Assembly: GCF_000247815.1 (NCBI RefSeq)
Contig: NC_021677.1
Span: forward strand, 8,202,382 to 8,266,381
Direction: 5' to 3'
From: Ficedula albicollis
Taxonomy: Eukaryota > Chordata > Aves > Passeriformes > Muscicapidae
DNA length: 64,000 bases
The number at the start of each line of letters is the position of its first letter. Within the stretch, counting starts at the first letter, position 1. The notes under the pieces were generated by a model. The model did no database searches, was not told where the DNA came from, and saw only the letters and a program-made list of their open reading frames with translations. This document shows, one piece after another, positions 12,201 through 23,598 of the stretch. Made by a program: the position numbers and the translations under genes.

Positions 12201-14974
12201 CAAAGGCATCCTGAGGAACACAAGTGGGGGGAGTGAGAGAGGGCATGTGACCAAACACCAGATCTGAGCTTCTCATTCCCCAGGTCTGGATTATAACACA
12301 AAATCCTGCTCCCCTTGTCCGTTTTTGTCTCTCCTGTCACTCTTTCCCATCGACTGGAGCTTGGCCCAAGGAAGCTGGAGAAGTTTCAAGAGCCGAGATT
12401 TCATAAAAGCCCCTGGGCGAGGCTGGTAATAAACCTGAAAGGGTTTGATGAAAAACCCTTTGCAGAGGGAAACCTGTTCTTTCTTCTGCTTGTTTCAGCA
12501 CAGTCTGTCCCTAGAAGGCTCCAGCCAGCAGCCCTGCCCTATGGATGAGACCCAGGAGCAGGGAATGAGGCGTGTCTTTGCCACGCTTGGGATAAGAGTT
12601 TGAAATCCTGTCTGTGTAACAATGAGGCCATACAGAATAGATGCTGAAGCCTCATATTCAGCGGCACAAATTGGGTGTCTCTTAAAGTTCCCTCCAAATT
12701 TCCAGACCGGTTGATGTTTTGGGGAAGTGGGAACACTAATGACACAAAAGTGCCTGTCCAAGAACCATTTCAAATCCCAGTTTCAAATCAAATGTAAAGA
12801 ACGGAATAAAGGATGAGATTCCAGATAAATCAAAACTCTTCTTTAGCTCATGTCCTCAGTGGATTTTCCAGAAGAAAGGTAAAGAGGCTGGCCATACCCT
12901 TTTTTCTTCCAGAAAGAGCAGATAGAACAAAATCCTCATTTTGAACAGTCTGGTTTTGCTGATTTTGGCTCTGAAAATCAGCAGGGATGAGCACAACCCA
13001 AATATTCTGCACAGGTCTGGTCAGGATCAAATCCCTGGAAGAGGACAGAGGACTTCTTGGAGCCTCTTGGCTGGAGACAGTCTCTCTCTGAGTACTTTAG
13101 TCTAGAAAAAGTCAGAACAGGGTGACTTTTTGGACATTTGAGCTTTTCTATAGACACTGAGTGACCCTTTGTCACACTGGCAAATGACACAAATCTGTCC
13201 AGACCCAGAGGACTGGGGAAATCTTTCCATCGCGATTTTGCGCCCCTCATCCTCCAGGTCTTTATACATTTTTATATCCCTCCATCTTGCCAGGAATTCT
13301 GATTTAATCCATAAGTATCTATGCTGCAGTTTGGAAACAGCAACCAGAATCCTTTCAAGCAGAAACTCCTATCCATGAGATCAGTATCACAGATTCTTAT
13401 CACTGAAAGCCTCTCAGTCCTGCCTGTTCCTTCTTCTCCCTGGTCTTAAGCCCTGATTAGCATCTTACTAACTTTAAGATTCACTTTAGAGATTAACATA
13501 AAGAACTATCACCTACAACACAAATAACTCACAACATTTGACATCAATTAAATGTTTTGCAATGGTCTTGCCTTGTATTTTCAAAATAATCCCTACAGAG
13601 GAAGAAAATTCTCATTATGTCTACGCTATTATGAGCTCTAGAATAGTAAAGAGTTGTTGGGAAAAAAATCCTGGATCCAGGTTTTAGGTAAAGTCCTGAA
13701 GCAGTAATTTTTTGAGACACCTTCCAGTCCTGCTTTTCCATGTGGGTTTCTTAGAATATATGAACAAGCAGCACTTTAAAAGCAAAAAGAATGATTAGGA
13801 TTAGCAAGGGCAAGACAGATGTTGTTAGGATACAACACAAATCCACATTGAATCCATGATTTTGGCTACTGGTTGAGGTCCTGTCTTCAAGGGGATATAG
13901 TACGCCTAGAAGTTTGAAAATGCCTTTAAGACCGAGTAAAATCAGATTGTAATTGTTGCAACAATAAAAGCAAGTAAGATCAAAGGTCATTTTTTAAACA
14001 CATTCACTGCGGTTAAAGCCCCTGGGTGTCTACAAATACAATGATGTAAATTGCAGGGCCTTGCAGGAGCTGGGAGGACATAGCTTGGGGACAAATAATT
14101 CCATACATTCTGCATTCCTTGACTCCTTCTGTAAAAGTCCAGTGGCAGAAAGTGCAGGAGATGGCACCAGGATCCCTGTGCTGGCCTATGCTCTGATGGT
14201 CAGTGAACTTGGGAGAAACCAAACAAGACTTAAACCTCTCCTTTTAATTCCTCTGAGATCACAAGGTATATTTCTGCCCCAGTTTCAAGCCGGGTGCAAG
14301 AGATGAAATGTGAAAAGTAACTGATCTGATCCATTTTGGGCTGGGAGTCAGAAAGTGCTATCCCGTTCCACACGCCAAAACACGAGGAATTAAGACAGAG
14401 TAAGCAATTTTCTTCAAGTCATGACAAGAATTAAATCTCCCATATCACAAGTCTATGCCCATGTTTCCAACGCTCAGATTTCTGCCCTATTTGGAAATTC
14501 AGCACCTCCTTTCAGCATAGTCTGGGAGATCTGCTTAGAATTTATTATTCCTGCCAACAAGCACCAAACGATTTTAGATAAATCCTCTAGATCAAAGATT
14601 TTCACACGAGTCCCTGGAAGACCTGTGTTTGAATATATTTGTAGGACTTTTCCTTACGTCCCAAGGTTGTCAAGCACAGTGATGACCACCAGACAGGATT
14701 CCCCTCCTTCCCTGCCACTGGAACCACCTTCCTCCACTGCCTTCCCAGCTCTTACCGTGGCATCCTGCCCGGCATAGTGGCTGATAACCCGGCTGCCGCC
14801 GGGATGCCTCTTGGAAAACTCGCTGACATCATAAACCTTCCTGTCGATCACCAGCCACTGCTCCCGGCCCTGCCCGCGGCCGGTGCGGATCCCGATCTCT
14901 TCCCAAGTGAAGAGCTGCGGGAAGGCTGGAACAGACCCCGTCCCCTTCTCGCTGGGGCCGGTCTGGGGAGCCAT
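6240..14974 (-). CDS. FADS1L1: FADS1-like front-end desaturase (12 exons, complete)
   Basis: A complete 12-exon gene read on the minus strand. Coding exons in transcript order are 14974-14756, 12210-12100, 11699-11502, 10507-10406, 10250-10122, 8981-8924, 8594-8518, 8071-7974, 7681-7585, 6919-6840, 6731-6606 and 6291-6240. They total 1347 nt, 448 codons plus TAG, with every intron GT-AG and all phases matching. The product is a membrane front-end fatty acyl desaturase: an N-terminal cytochrome b5 domain with HPGG, then histidine boxes HDLGH, HNQHH and QIEHH. The MAP start, exon lengths and the [12 protein letters not shown] wording place it with FADS1 rather than FADS2. It differs from FADS1 at several conserved positions (NYQH for NHQH, NVLK for GHLK, one residue missing in exon 6). 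No stop or frameshift is present, so it is probably functional. Its substrate and double-bond position cannot be read from sequence. The symbol is assigned from the chicken gene of that name and is less certain than the family. Confidence 0.9.
6840..6919 (-). CDS. FADS1L1: FADS1L exon 10, third histidine box (first part)
   Basis: Encodes [20 protein letters not shown] followed by NFQIEH, with two bases of the next His. Joined to exon 11 (6731-6606), which begins by completing His and then reads [11 protein letters not shown], it gives QIEHH, the variant third box (Q in place of the first H) typical of front-end desaturases. Confidence 0.92.
7974..8071 (-). CDS. FADS1L1: FADS1L exon 8, transmembrane segment
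   Basis: Encodes 32 residues plus two bases ([20 protein letters not shown], then a hydrophobic stretch ending YYWLS). This is the least conserved exon against FADS1 and FADS2, whose versions begin DLAW. Length, phase and hydrophobicity are kept, so it is still a membrane-spanning part of the enzyme. It is one of the places where substrate preference might have changed. Confidence 0.85.
8924..8981 (-). CDS. FADS1L1: FADS1L exon 6, one codon short
   Basis: Encodes [19 protein letters not shown] plus one base of the next codon. It is 58 nt, while exon 6 is 61 nt in both FADS1 and FADS2 here, so one codon has been lost at the exon end (KYFS joined to LLAP, against KYFF-IGPP). The PYNHQH motif is PYNYQH. 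Frame and splice sites (CAG acceptor, GTGAGT donor) are intact. Confidence 0.87.
9975..10035 (-). mobile_element. Short CR1 3'-end remnant in FADS1L intron 5
   Basis: About 60 bp resembling the reverse complement of the CR1 terminus (ATCATAAAATCCTAAAATAG, then AAAAGGGACCTTAAAAACCA). Diverged, hence lower confidence. Confidence 0.55.
10122..10250 (-). CDS. FADS1L1: FADS1L exon 5, second histidine box
   Basis: Encodes 43 residues from [10 protein letters not shown] to TLSVE. The second box is HNQHH, which keeps the HxxHH iron-ligand pattern although FADS1 and FADS2 have HFQHH. The 129-nt length is shared with FADS1 and is one codon longer than in FADS2, so it marks FADS1 descent. The donor is GTCTGG, weaker than the others. 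Confidence 0.92.
10406..10507 (-). CDS. FADS1L1: FADS1L exon 4, first histidine box
   Basis: Encodes 34 residues beginning IQMGWFQ and containing HDLGH, the first iron-ligand box. The end of the exon reads VVINVLK where FADS1 and FADS2 in this window read FVIGHLK, so a Gly-His pair conserved in both paralogues is replaced. Acceptor CAG and donor GTGGG are canonical. Confidence 0.9.
14756..14974 (-). CDS. FADS1L1: FADS1L exon 1, cytochrome b5 domain
   Basis: Encodes 73 residues starting [10 protein letters not shown] and ending AGQDAT, then a GTAAG donor (phase 0). It holds the b5 core: [20 protein letters not shown] and the haem-binding HPGG at about residues 57-60. The ATG has a good context (G at +4, GC-rich leader) and no in-frame ATG lies just upstream. 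The exon is GC-rich compared with the AT-rich introns. Confidence 0.93.
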
Positions 14975-15456
14975 CCCGGCGGGATCCCGTGTCCCGGCTG
15001 AGGGCGGCCCACGCCGGCCAGCCCGTTATACAGCCCCGCTCCCGGCCACTCCCTGCGCTTCCCGGGGCTGGCTGGCTCTCCTCGCCCAAACACACCCTTC
15101 CCAAGCTCCCTCCTCTTCCAGACACGCCCGAGGAGAAGCCCTGCTCCTCCTTGTCCTTTCTGAGCTGCCTTTGCGAGGTCTGGCTGCTCCACTGAACACA
15201 AGCAGGAATAAGGAGCCATCCCGGCGGGATCCCGCGTCCCGGCTGAGGGCGGCCCACGCCGGCCAGCCCGTTATACAGCCCCGCTCCCGGCCACTCCCTG
15301 CGCTTCCCGGGGCTGGCTGGCTCTCCTCGCCCAAACACACCCTTCCCAAGCTCCCTCCTCTTCCAGACACGCCCGAGGAGAAGCCCTGCTCCTCCTTGTC
15401 CTTGCTGAGCTGCCTTTGCGAGGTCTGGCTGCTCCACTGAACACAAGCAGGAATAA
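14967..15456 (-). repeat. 245-bp tandem duplication of the FADS1L promoter and start codon
   Basis: Two direct copies, 14967-15211 and 15212-15456, differ at only a couple of bases that I can see (for example CGTG against CGCG, and TTTC against TTGC). Each holds the ATGGCTCC start context, a TATA-like TGTATAAC about 50 bp upstream of the ATG, and about 180 bp of GC-rich leader or promoter. The gene-proximal copy supplies the true ATG at 14974. The distal copy carries an extra ATG at 15219 in a different frame (245 is not a multiple of 3). The near identity means a recent duplication or an assembly duplicate. Confidence 0.95.
15026..15030 (-). promoter_or_regulatory. TATA-like element upstream of FADS1L
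   Basis: On the minus strand the sequence reads CTGTATAACGGG, 52 bp upstream of the ATG at 14974, inside a CpG-rich stretch. The same element recurs at 15271-15275 in the second copy of the duplication. The close spacing to the ATG leaves room for only a very short 5' UTR, so it may not be the working TATA box. Confidence 0.35.
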
Positions 15457-15835
15457 GGACAGAAATTTGGGAAGACCAAATTTTTGCCTGTTACCTCCAA
15501 ACGGCCTCATCACCACCCAAAACCTTCAGGTTGCCCTTGGTCTTTGAAATTTTCTGTATTGACCCCGGCATGCTAAATTAATGTGCCTTTCTTAACTAAA
15601 TAATTGATTAAAATATCACCAGACCAGAGTACAGAAAGAACATGTTAAGAAAGCATTCTTTATTTCCAGTTAATTTGGCTTCTATATTGATAATACTTTC
15701 CATGCAGTTGCCTTCAGAGTGTCCTGTATGTTCTTGAGCCATGCAACCATCTAATTGTTCAAGTAATTAATTAATGAGTCTGTAACATTAAAATATTTTG
15801 TAGTAAAGCAGAAGTAATACTAGTGATAAAAATAA

Positions 15836-15879
15836 GAACAATAATAATAATAATGACAACAATAATAATAGCAATAACT
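15836..15879. repeat. AAT-rich trinucleotide microsatellite
   Basis: Runs of AATAATAATAATAATGACAA followed by CAATAATAATAGCAATAA. An imperfect trinucleotide repeat in intergenic DNA. Confidence 0.8.
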
Positions 15880-18800
15880 GTTAACACCAAGTTTGGCTGT
15901 AGATTCAGAAACTTATGCTTAAAGGCAATTTTGACATAATTAATTTTACTTAAACACTACTCCTGCAGAAACCAAGTCTAAGCATCTCTGATATTGTGAA
16001 GGTCTGCTGTGCAATAAAGAGGTAAAGAGCTCTCAGCTGTAATAAAATGCAGTGACAAGGCAATGCCAAGTTTCCTATAAATTCACATCAATTTTGCAGA
16101 AAAATTTAAGCAATATTAATGAAATAATGCTCTACTTGAGATCTAGCAGTATTTTAATCCCAGTTGGGGTTTTTAAAATCTGAAATTGCAAGCCTTGGGT
16201 GCTTTTGAGGAAGGTACAAGCAGCAGGCAGGCATGGTACAGTCTGGGGTGGTACAGATGGGGTATTTCCATCATACTCCTCTGTAATGCAATACTGAGTT
16301 AAATCCTGAGTTTTCCCCCTCGCCCCAAACTTTCTGTTACTGTTTCTGAATTTCTTAGGTCTCCAACCCCAGATGCAGCCTGTAGTGATGCCTAGTCCCT
16401 GCCTGAAGCCTGACTAGCTGCAGGTCTCAACTATCTCCTGTGACAAAGAGTTTCCCAGACAATTCACACACTGGGATTCCAAGAAAACTGGTTGTTGTGT
16501 GAGTTCCCAGTTCTGAGAAGGACAGAAAACACTCAGCTAAATCTGCAGGCTTCAAGCAGGACAGAAAGATAAAGAAAGATAAAGACAGATAAAAAGGCCA
16601 AAGTACTTTCTTGACCAAGGCACGTTGGCAGAGTGAGGCATTTTCCCTGTCTCCCAAGCACAGAGTGGGCAGTTTTCTGGCTGACAGAATTCCAAGTTAT
16701 GCAACTCTTATTCTTCAAATCATGTAGCATCTTGCAAATTAATCAGTCAAGCCCCAAACTGACATTTAAAAGTGCCTGACATGTGGCAATTGGTGAACCA
16801 CCCAAAGTAAAAGAGAAATGTGACTGCTGGTATTCATCAGAAGACAGTGATAAAAAAAATGGGAGGAATAATTTCTACCCTGCTGTCATACAGTATTTTG
16901 TAACTCTTTATCTTGCTCTAAATAAAAGCTGAGAGTGTCCACGCTAATGATGTGTTCATGTTCTATGTATATGTGCAGAGTCTTACCTAAATCAATGTTC
17001 AGGACTTGAGGTGGTGGCAATAAAATATGCAACAGTTTGCGCAATTTCCTGCAGATGTGAGGTTTTGTGCACATGTGAAAATATCAAGTTACTCCATAGC
17101 TGGCTGAAAGTACAAAAAACCCTTCCCATGGCCCTATATTCAGAGTTGTACATGTAGCAGCTACTTGAAAAGGAGGAGATAAAAATATGGGGCTTGGTTT
17201 CGGTCTACAAGGACATGCAGGATAAAGAGCCAGGAATCTATTGGAGTGAACAAGTATGGGATGTCTCTGTCTGTACCCACAGTCAGTAGTTGTGACTTTC
17301 ACTGTTAACACTGTGGGTGCCAGCATCCAGCAAACTGGCAGAATTAAGTTTGGGAACTCTAAGATGTTTGTCCTCTGTATTAACAGTGTGTATAAGTATT
17401 TATTGTCTGAATTTCTTTAGCATCAGATCCCATCCAGAGGGGCCTGTAACACCCACTGATATTCTGTTAAATTAAAGTCCCTTTCCAATGTGAAAACAGA
17501 AGCTGCCTGTCTATATTACCCAGGTCACCAAGCAGATCCAGGGGTGCATGGAAAAGCTCAGACAGTGAAAGGTACAGTCCTGCTCACCCAGAGAAGCTAT
17601 TGAGAAACCTGTTAAAGTGAATTTACACCACACTGGGTGTTCTGCAACCCCTGCCCACACAGCTGCCAAAATGCGTGTCCTGCGTTCCGGGGAGCTGGAA
17701 CACGTGCACAGAGCTGCTCCACAGCCCTGCTCCTGTGACTCAGAGGCTCCTTGCACAGGCACTTGACACAGTTTCCCAGATTTCCAGAAGGACACTACCT
17801 GTCTGCTCAGCTGGCAGCTGCTGCCTCAGCCCTTTTATCCTCTGTCACTCAAATGTTTGCAGCTTTCACTTAACCCACTGGAGGTAAATGGTCCGGAAAT
17901 AAATCTGTTACTGAGATACCCCAGAACATTTGGAGGTGATTGGTGATCTTAGAGGTTTTTCCAGTGATAATGATCTTGTGATCTTGTTTCTAAGAAAATC
18001 TTCTTTTCCAGAGAGGATCTTTAGGTTCTGAGTAGTATGGTCTTACTTTTTTACAGGGTTTTCATGGAGCCTTTCAAGTGGGAACACCTTCCAGGTGGGG
18101 TTCCTGGGCAAAACTGGGTGGAGAATCTCTACTCTACAAAGTGTGGAGTTGTTAGGTAGAAGACAGGCAGCTGTGGGTTGAACAGGTCTCCAGAACCAGG
18201 TGTCAACAGTGGAGAAAGCTGGAAAAATGTGAGCTTGCATGAGCATCTACAAGTACACCTGCCCTTCCCTCTGGAAGCAGAGCTGAGTCTCTCTGCCCTG
18301 TCCTGGCTGCTCTGGAGGCATGGAACAGCATCTTTGATCAAAGCAGAGATGATCTGACATGTCCCTGCATCAGGAGGCAGGTACCACCTAATTTATATAA
18401 CATAACTCTGCTTTGAGCGTTTGTCCTCAAGGGACTGTGGAGTGGAGCTCACAGGATACTGAGCCCTTTGTGGAGGGTTCAGGAATGCTCCGCATCCATC
18501 CACAGTCAGTACACACATTCCTGTGCACAGTCTGTTTTTCTTCCTGGATTTCACCTCCTTCAAGACACCCTCTTCTGTGACTACGATGTGCCTCTTCCCA
18601 AACAGAGCCAGGAAATAGAAAGAATTAAAATTATTGTATCTCCAGCACAAAACTTAATGGGGAATCCATAATTCAGGAAAAGGCTGCATTCAGAAAGATT
18701 TTTGCAATCTTTTCAAGAGACAAAATCTTTTGCAGAGGCAGAATTTTGTTTTGGAAAGGAAAAAAGATTCCAGTAAATTACTGCTTTTGATAAAAACACT

Positions 18801-21054
18801 GTTGCATATTTGAGGTTGGTTTTTTATCAGACCAGGCAGAATTTTTGTTGCATTTTCTATGCCCAGTGCAGGGCGCCCACCTGAAATTGGGCATCCACAG
18901 AAAAAAAACTCCACAAAGGGTGCCCGTGCTCGAAAGTTTGTTTTAATACATGGTTTGTGCAATCTTAATTAGAAACAAAGTGGCCTAAGCCAGGATTAAA
19001 ACACCCACGGTGGTTCCACGGGTACACACAGAGCACTTTCCTCCTGTGTCTGGCCTTCCCAGGGGCCTTGGGCCACCTTCCAACCCCTGCAGCAAACGTG
19101 GCACTGACAATATTTGGCCATAATTCCTTCCCTGGCCGTCACCATCCGCCTCTGTCCTTCCTCAGCCACGTGTTTTGGGGAATATTCTTAGGGCAATGTA
19201 AACATATCGCCTCAGAGATGTCCCTCATCCTTAAACTCCGACATCCTACCCTGCCCCCAAGGGCACCACTCAAAGTTCTCATGTTTTGCTGCTTCTTCTG
19301 CAAAATTTAATTTTTCTTTGATGCTTTAGCAATTGCTAAATTGTTGAAGTTGCTACAAGTAGCAACTCCTACTTGTAGTTCCATGACCTTTTCACTATTC
19401 TTTCTATTCCCAATCTGCTTCACAGGTTGTCCCCGAGTTTGTTCTGTCCTCTTTGCTAGGGATCTAAGTCCCATAATTTTATTCTTACTCCTTTATTTTG
19501 GTAACTTTGGGGTATTTGCTGAAGACAGAAATACCTGTGGCTTTCTAGGCTCATGTTCCTATCTTCCTTTTGGATGAGGGGAGAAGAGGGAACAAAACAA
19601 AGAAAATGTCAAAACCTGAGCTCATTGCAGCATCTCCATTCACCTTTTATTTTCCTTGGGCAACACCCAGCATTTCTTACCTCACCTTGTTTCTTTTTCC
19701 TAACTGACTGGGAGATGATCCTGGAAAGGAATTCAGGCTCACTTGTTAGAACATTGGCATCCCTTCTTGCCAGAAGTTATCATCATTCTATCTTGGTCTG
19801 CAACTAAATGATGGGTAGGGGCTCATGTGAAAAGGTCTATTATGCAGAAGGTGACCTAATTAGGATAATACTGCCCACAGGCCTGCCCTGATCTCTTCCT
19901 GAGTCAAAGCAAACATTATACAAGGAATTGTCATCTATAAAACGGAGTTATTATTGAATTTTTGTATTACCCCTAGAGGACAATCTAGCACTGCTCCTGC
20001 TAATTGGGCTAATTAACCTTGGTACTAAGGATTTGCACCTACACTATATCTTGAACTGGTATTGATTCACACTTCAGCTGCTGAATATTTCTTTATTACT
20101 GACAGCTTGAAGTACTCTCTGCTCTAAAACTTCTCATTTTATGATCAAGTCACTGCCTCTTCTTTTATTTGGCTCAGGGAACGCTGAAAATTCTATGCTC
20201 TCACAAAAAAATCACCAAACGGACAAGAGCCTAAATGATGAGCTGCAAAAATCAAAAAAATAGGCTGTTTCTTGTGAGCAAAGCCAAGGGAGATTACTAT
20301 GGATCAGTTGGACCTTTGGAAATTTTGCCTAAGGGGCACTATCATAATCAGCATTTCATACAAGCTGTCATGGGTGCATCATTTCTTGTTGCTGTCTCAA
20401 AACTATTCTTGGTGGAAATTCCTCCCCACTTTCTGAACATTTAATAGCAGTCCCTGCAGGAGATACAAATCCCAAAGACACCTTTTTCAGTGTAATCCTC
20501 TTCCTTTCCCACCCATGAGCAGTGTTGCATTACTGCACTTGTCCTCTACACCTGACCTGTTAGGAAATCTCTTTATATTCCTTATAAAAGAATCTTGGGA
20601 AGCAGCAAATCCTCCCATTTAGGAGAGACTCAGCTGCATTCATCATCCCTCCTGTCGGGATCTACAATTTGCTTGATTTCCCCTACTTTTCTAAAGGTGG
20701 GGAGAATTCCATAAAGAACACCATTCCCCTCTTCAGGAATTTGGGATAATGGATGCAAACACATCCACAAGTTGGGCAAGGACTGCAAATCCACACTAGT
20801 AACAAGTCCAAATAAGAGGGTATTGGGAAGGGAAAAACTACAACATTTTCCTCTTTCAGGTGCCCTCTCACCCTTAACTGCATGAACATCACCCTGATAC
20901 TTTTATAATTCCAGTTGCTTCATTGCTGAAGATGTTCCTCCCTGATTTGGAAAAAGTGACTTATTCCAGGTTGGAACCATCTCTTTGTCCAATGATATTC
21001 CACTTAACTGGATAATCTTCAAAGCCTTATGAACCTCTGACATCTTCAGGAACA

Positions 21055-21350
21055 ATATCCTCTTATCCCTGCCATAGCAGGGACACATTCCACTATCCCA
21101 GGTTGCTCCAAGCCCAGTACAACCTGGCCTTGGACACTTCCAGGGATAGCCACAGCGTCTCTGGGAAATCCATTCTAGGGCCTCGCCACCCTCACAGGGA
21201 AGGAATTCTTCCCAATATGCCATCTAACCCTCCCTTCTTTCAGTCTGAACCCATACCCCCTAGTCCCATCACTCCATGCCCTTGCCAAGCCTCTCTCATG
21301 ATCTGATCCTTCCCCTCTGATCCTCTGGAATGTGCACCTCCCCTTCTGAT
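21055..21350 (-). mobile_element. CR1 LINE 3' fragment, minus orientation
   Basis: Reverse complement of CR1: CCACTATCCCAGGTTGCTCC, CTTGGACACTTCCAGGGATA, GGAAGGAATTCTTCCCAATA, then the AGTCCCATCACTCCATGCCC segment. It lacks the extreme 3' tip. Confidence 0.9.
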
Positions 21351-22562
21351 GTCTGACTGCCACCCTGTGGCTATCCCACAGTGTTTAGGTTCCATTTCTA
21401 AGGCTAAAGGCTTTCCATTAGATGGCAAAGTTTAGGCTGGTGTTCTTCCAAGGTCGTGTGTTTCAGTGTATTTCTTGAGCCTGGAAAACTCTCTGGAGAA
21501 CTCTTCTCAAGCCTGGAAAACTTCGAGGAAACTCAGCACATTCATATCTGGTTATGCTTTGTCAGGTCCCTTTCAGTCTTACTCTTCAGGACTGTCAATC
21601 AGCTCATCTGTGTTATTTTTCCTGGTTCTCCAGGCATTTGGTTTATTGTATTGTGGATGTTTCCTCCTTATTGTGGCAGAGAAAACACAGGAGAGGCACA
21701 TTCTGGAGAAAGAGGTTTATGACAGTTCTCTCTCTGTAGCTTTGGACAAGCATTTGTTCCACCTATTACAGTGTGAAGACTCTTGCACAGATGTATTTTA
21801 ATCTGATGACATCAGAAATTGTTAAGATAAGGAATTTTATTAATAGACTTTCCTCCATCCACAGTTGTAATAAGAGGGAAAGAAATGGAGCAGGAAAAAA
21901 CCAAGGTAAAACCAAGGTAAAACAATTAACTAAGGGCCACTTTCTTTATGGTCTTAATCAACAGGTATTTAGTGACTGTATTATTATTCCCATTACAATT
22001 CTATCCTGTGCTTAACAACATTCTTGGCCTGAGAAGACGCATTTCTTCCATTCCCTCGACACCTCATCCTCATTTTGGATGTTGATTGGGAAAAAATTCC
22101 TCAAAATCAATCCATCCCTCCTGGATTCTAATCCACCAGTCCCTGGGGAGCCAGGGTGATGGAGCATCTTCCTTAGTGATGTGGCAGGTGCTACATCCTG
22201 GTTTGGCATATGTGACGTTGGGGCAGCAAATAAAAGACCCCAGGAAAGGCAGTAAGACTATTCAGTAAATCCCACAGGATTGGGGTGTGTTTGGAAGGCA
22301 TATCACCCAAGACAGGGAGACCAGCAATGGTTTGGCTGAGGTGTGCCTGTGGATATGCAGCTGAATGAAAAGTTAAACACTTTTAAACAGCAATCTGACC
22401 CCCACCACCTTTCTAACTTTCTTAGATTTGTCTGTTGCTCGGGCAGGAATGCCTCACTCTCCATGGGCCAGGAGTCAGGAATTCTCTCCTTTTAATAAAC
22501 CACCCAGAGGTTCAGAAAAGCCCAAAGCTTCAGGCCATCACAGAGTGATAATGATCACCCTT

Positions 22563-22720
22563 CACACAGAATCATTGTAGAATGGTTTGGGTTGGAAGGG
22601 ACTTTAAAGCTCAGCTCAATCCATTCCCTGCCATGGTTTATTGTATTTCACTAAACCAGGCTGCTCCAAGCCCTGTCCAACCTGGCCTGGAATGCCTTTG
22701 CTTCCTTAGTCACTCTTGTA
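22563..22720 (-). mobile_element. CR1 LINE 3' fragment, minus orientation
   Basis: Begins at the CR1 3' end (AGAATGGTTTGGGTTGGAAG) and runs through CTGCTCCAAGCCCTGTCCAA, then loses similarity. Confidence 0.88.
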
Positions 22721-23350
22721 GGAATCCTGGGTATGGATGGGACAGGCTTCTCTCTCTTCTCAGTAACGGCTTTGTAACACTCCAGAGTCTGATATGGTGG
22801 AAACCCCTTGCAAATCCCCCATGGAACATCACCAGTGGCCAAATAACCCAGAGGCTTCCAGAGAAGATGTGGAGGGTAGCATTCCCACAGAACATGGCAC
22901 ATGGAAAAACTTCCACTCCCTTGTTTCCCTACCTCAGTTAGGGCTCTAAATACACCCCATTCCTAGAGAACTGCTGCCTGCACCTCCCCACCCACATATG
23001 TACAGACTAGTCTGGGAGCTCCCTATTACAAACAGGGATTTGAAAATACTGAACCTACCCGATTCCCTAGAGCTTCCACATTTCCCTAATTTCCACATTC
23101 CTTGATTTCATGCTGTCCCAACTTTCTTACTACACTCACAACGAGAGCCACCCCAAAAAGCCTATGTTAGATAAGAAGCTTCCCTCCTATACACTCAGGA
23201 AATGAAGGATCAGCAGATGGAAAGGAATCTGTTCCCAGTCCCAAAGCTGCACCCAGCTCGGTGGGACACAACCTCCTCCACCAAGCTTTTCCCCAGAACT
23301 CAACATCAGAAAAGAGGAATGAAAGAAGCACAAGAAAAAAATTAGGAGCA

Positions 23351-23473
23351 CATATTTAAAAAAAAAAAAAAAAAAAGGAAAAATCATATTAATTACATTC
23401 ACCCACCCCCCCCCCCCCCATATTTAAAAAAAAAAAAAAAAAAAGGTAAAATCATATTAATTACATTCACCCA
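23351..23473. repeat. Duplicated poly-A block separated by poly-C
   Basis: Two copies of CATATTTA, an A-run of about 18, GG(A/T)AAAATCATATTAATTA and CATTCACCCA (23351-23405 and 23419-23473), separated by about 14 C. The arrangement matches the larger block at 33.5 kb, suggesting a common assembly cause. Confidence 0.85.
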
Positions 23474-23598
23474 TGGAATTAAGCAGCACCACCTCCCCAC
23501 CTCTGGCTTAGCCAGCTCTCCTCAGTGCAGGATCTTCAGGGTGACCACCACAGGAGGCAGCAAAGCTGGGGAATTCCTCTGCAGGGATCCACTGCTGC

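Larger units (their letters stand above)
15457..23598. other. Intergenic between FADS1L promoter and FADS1 3' end
   Basis: About 8.1 kb with no exon I can support on either strand. It holds an AAT/ACA-type microsatellite at 15838-15877, two CR1 fragments and the poly-A/poly-C duplication near 23.4 kb. Part of the distal end is probably FADS1 3' UTR, whose polyadenylation site I could not fix. Confidence 0.65.

Noticed and set aside
14829..15516. Arg/Gly-rich frames of 114-223 codons upstream of FADS1L
   Set aside because: They arise from reading the GC-rich duplicated promoter in other frames, and the internal repetition mirrors the 245-bp duplication. Only the upstream ATG at 15219 was kept, as a possible regulatory ORF.
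19068..20444. Possible retroviral or LTR remnant in the 19-20.4 kb interval
   Set aside because: The base composition and a few words looked LTR-like, but I found no paired LTRs, primer-binding site, polypurine tract or pol motifs.
22582..22941. A 119-codon frame starting MVWVGRDFKAQL, with similar starts at 36462 and 58366
   Set aside because: The shared start is the translated CR1 3' end read in reverse, so it is repeat-derived, not a gene family.
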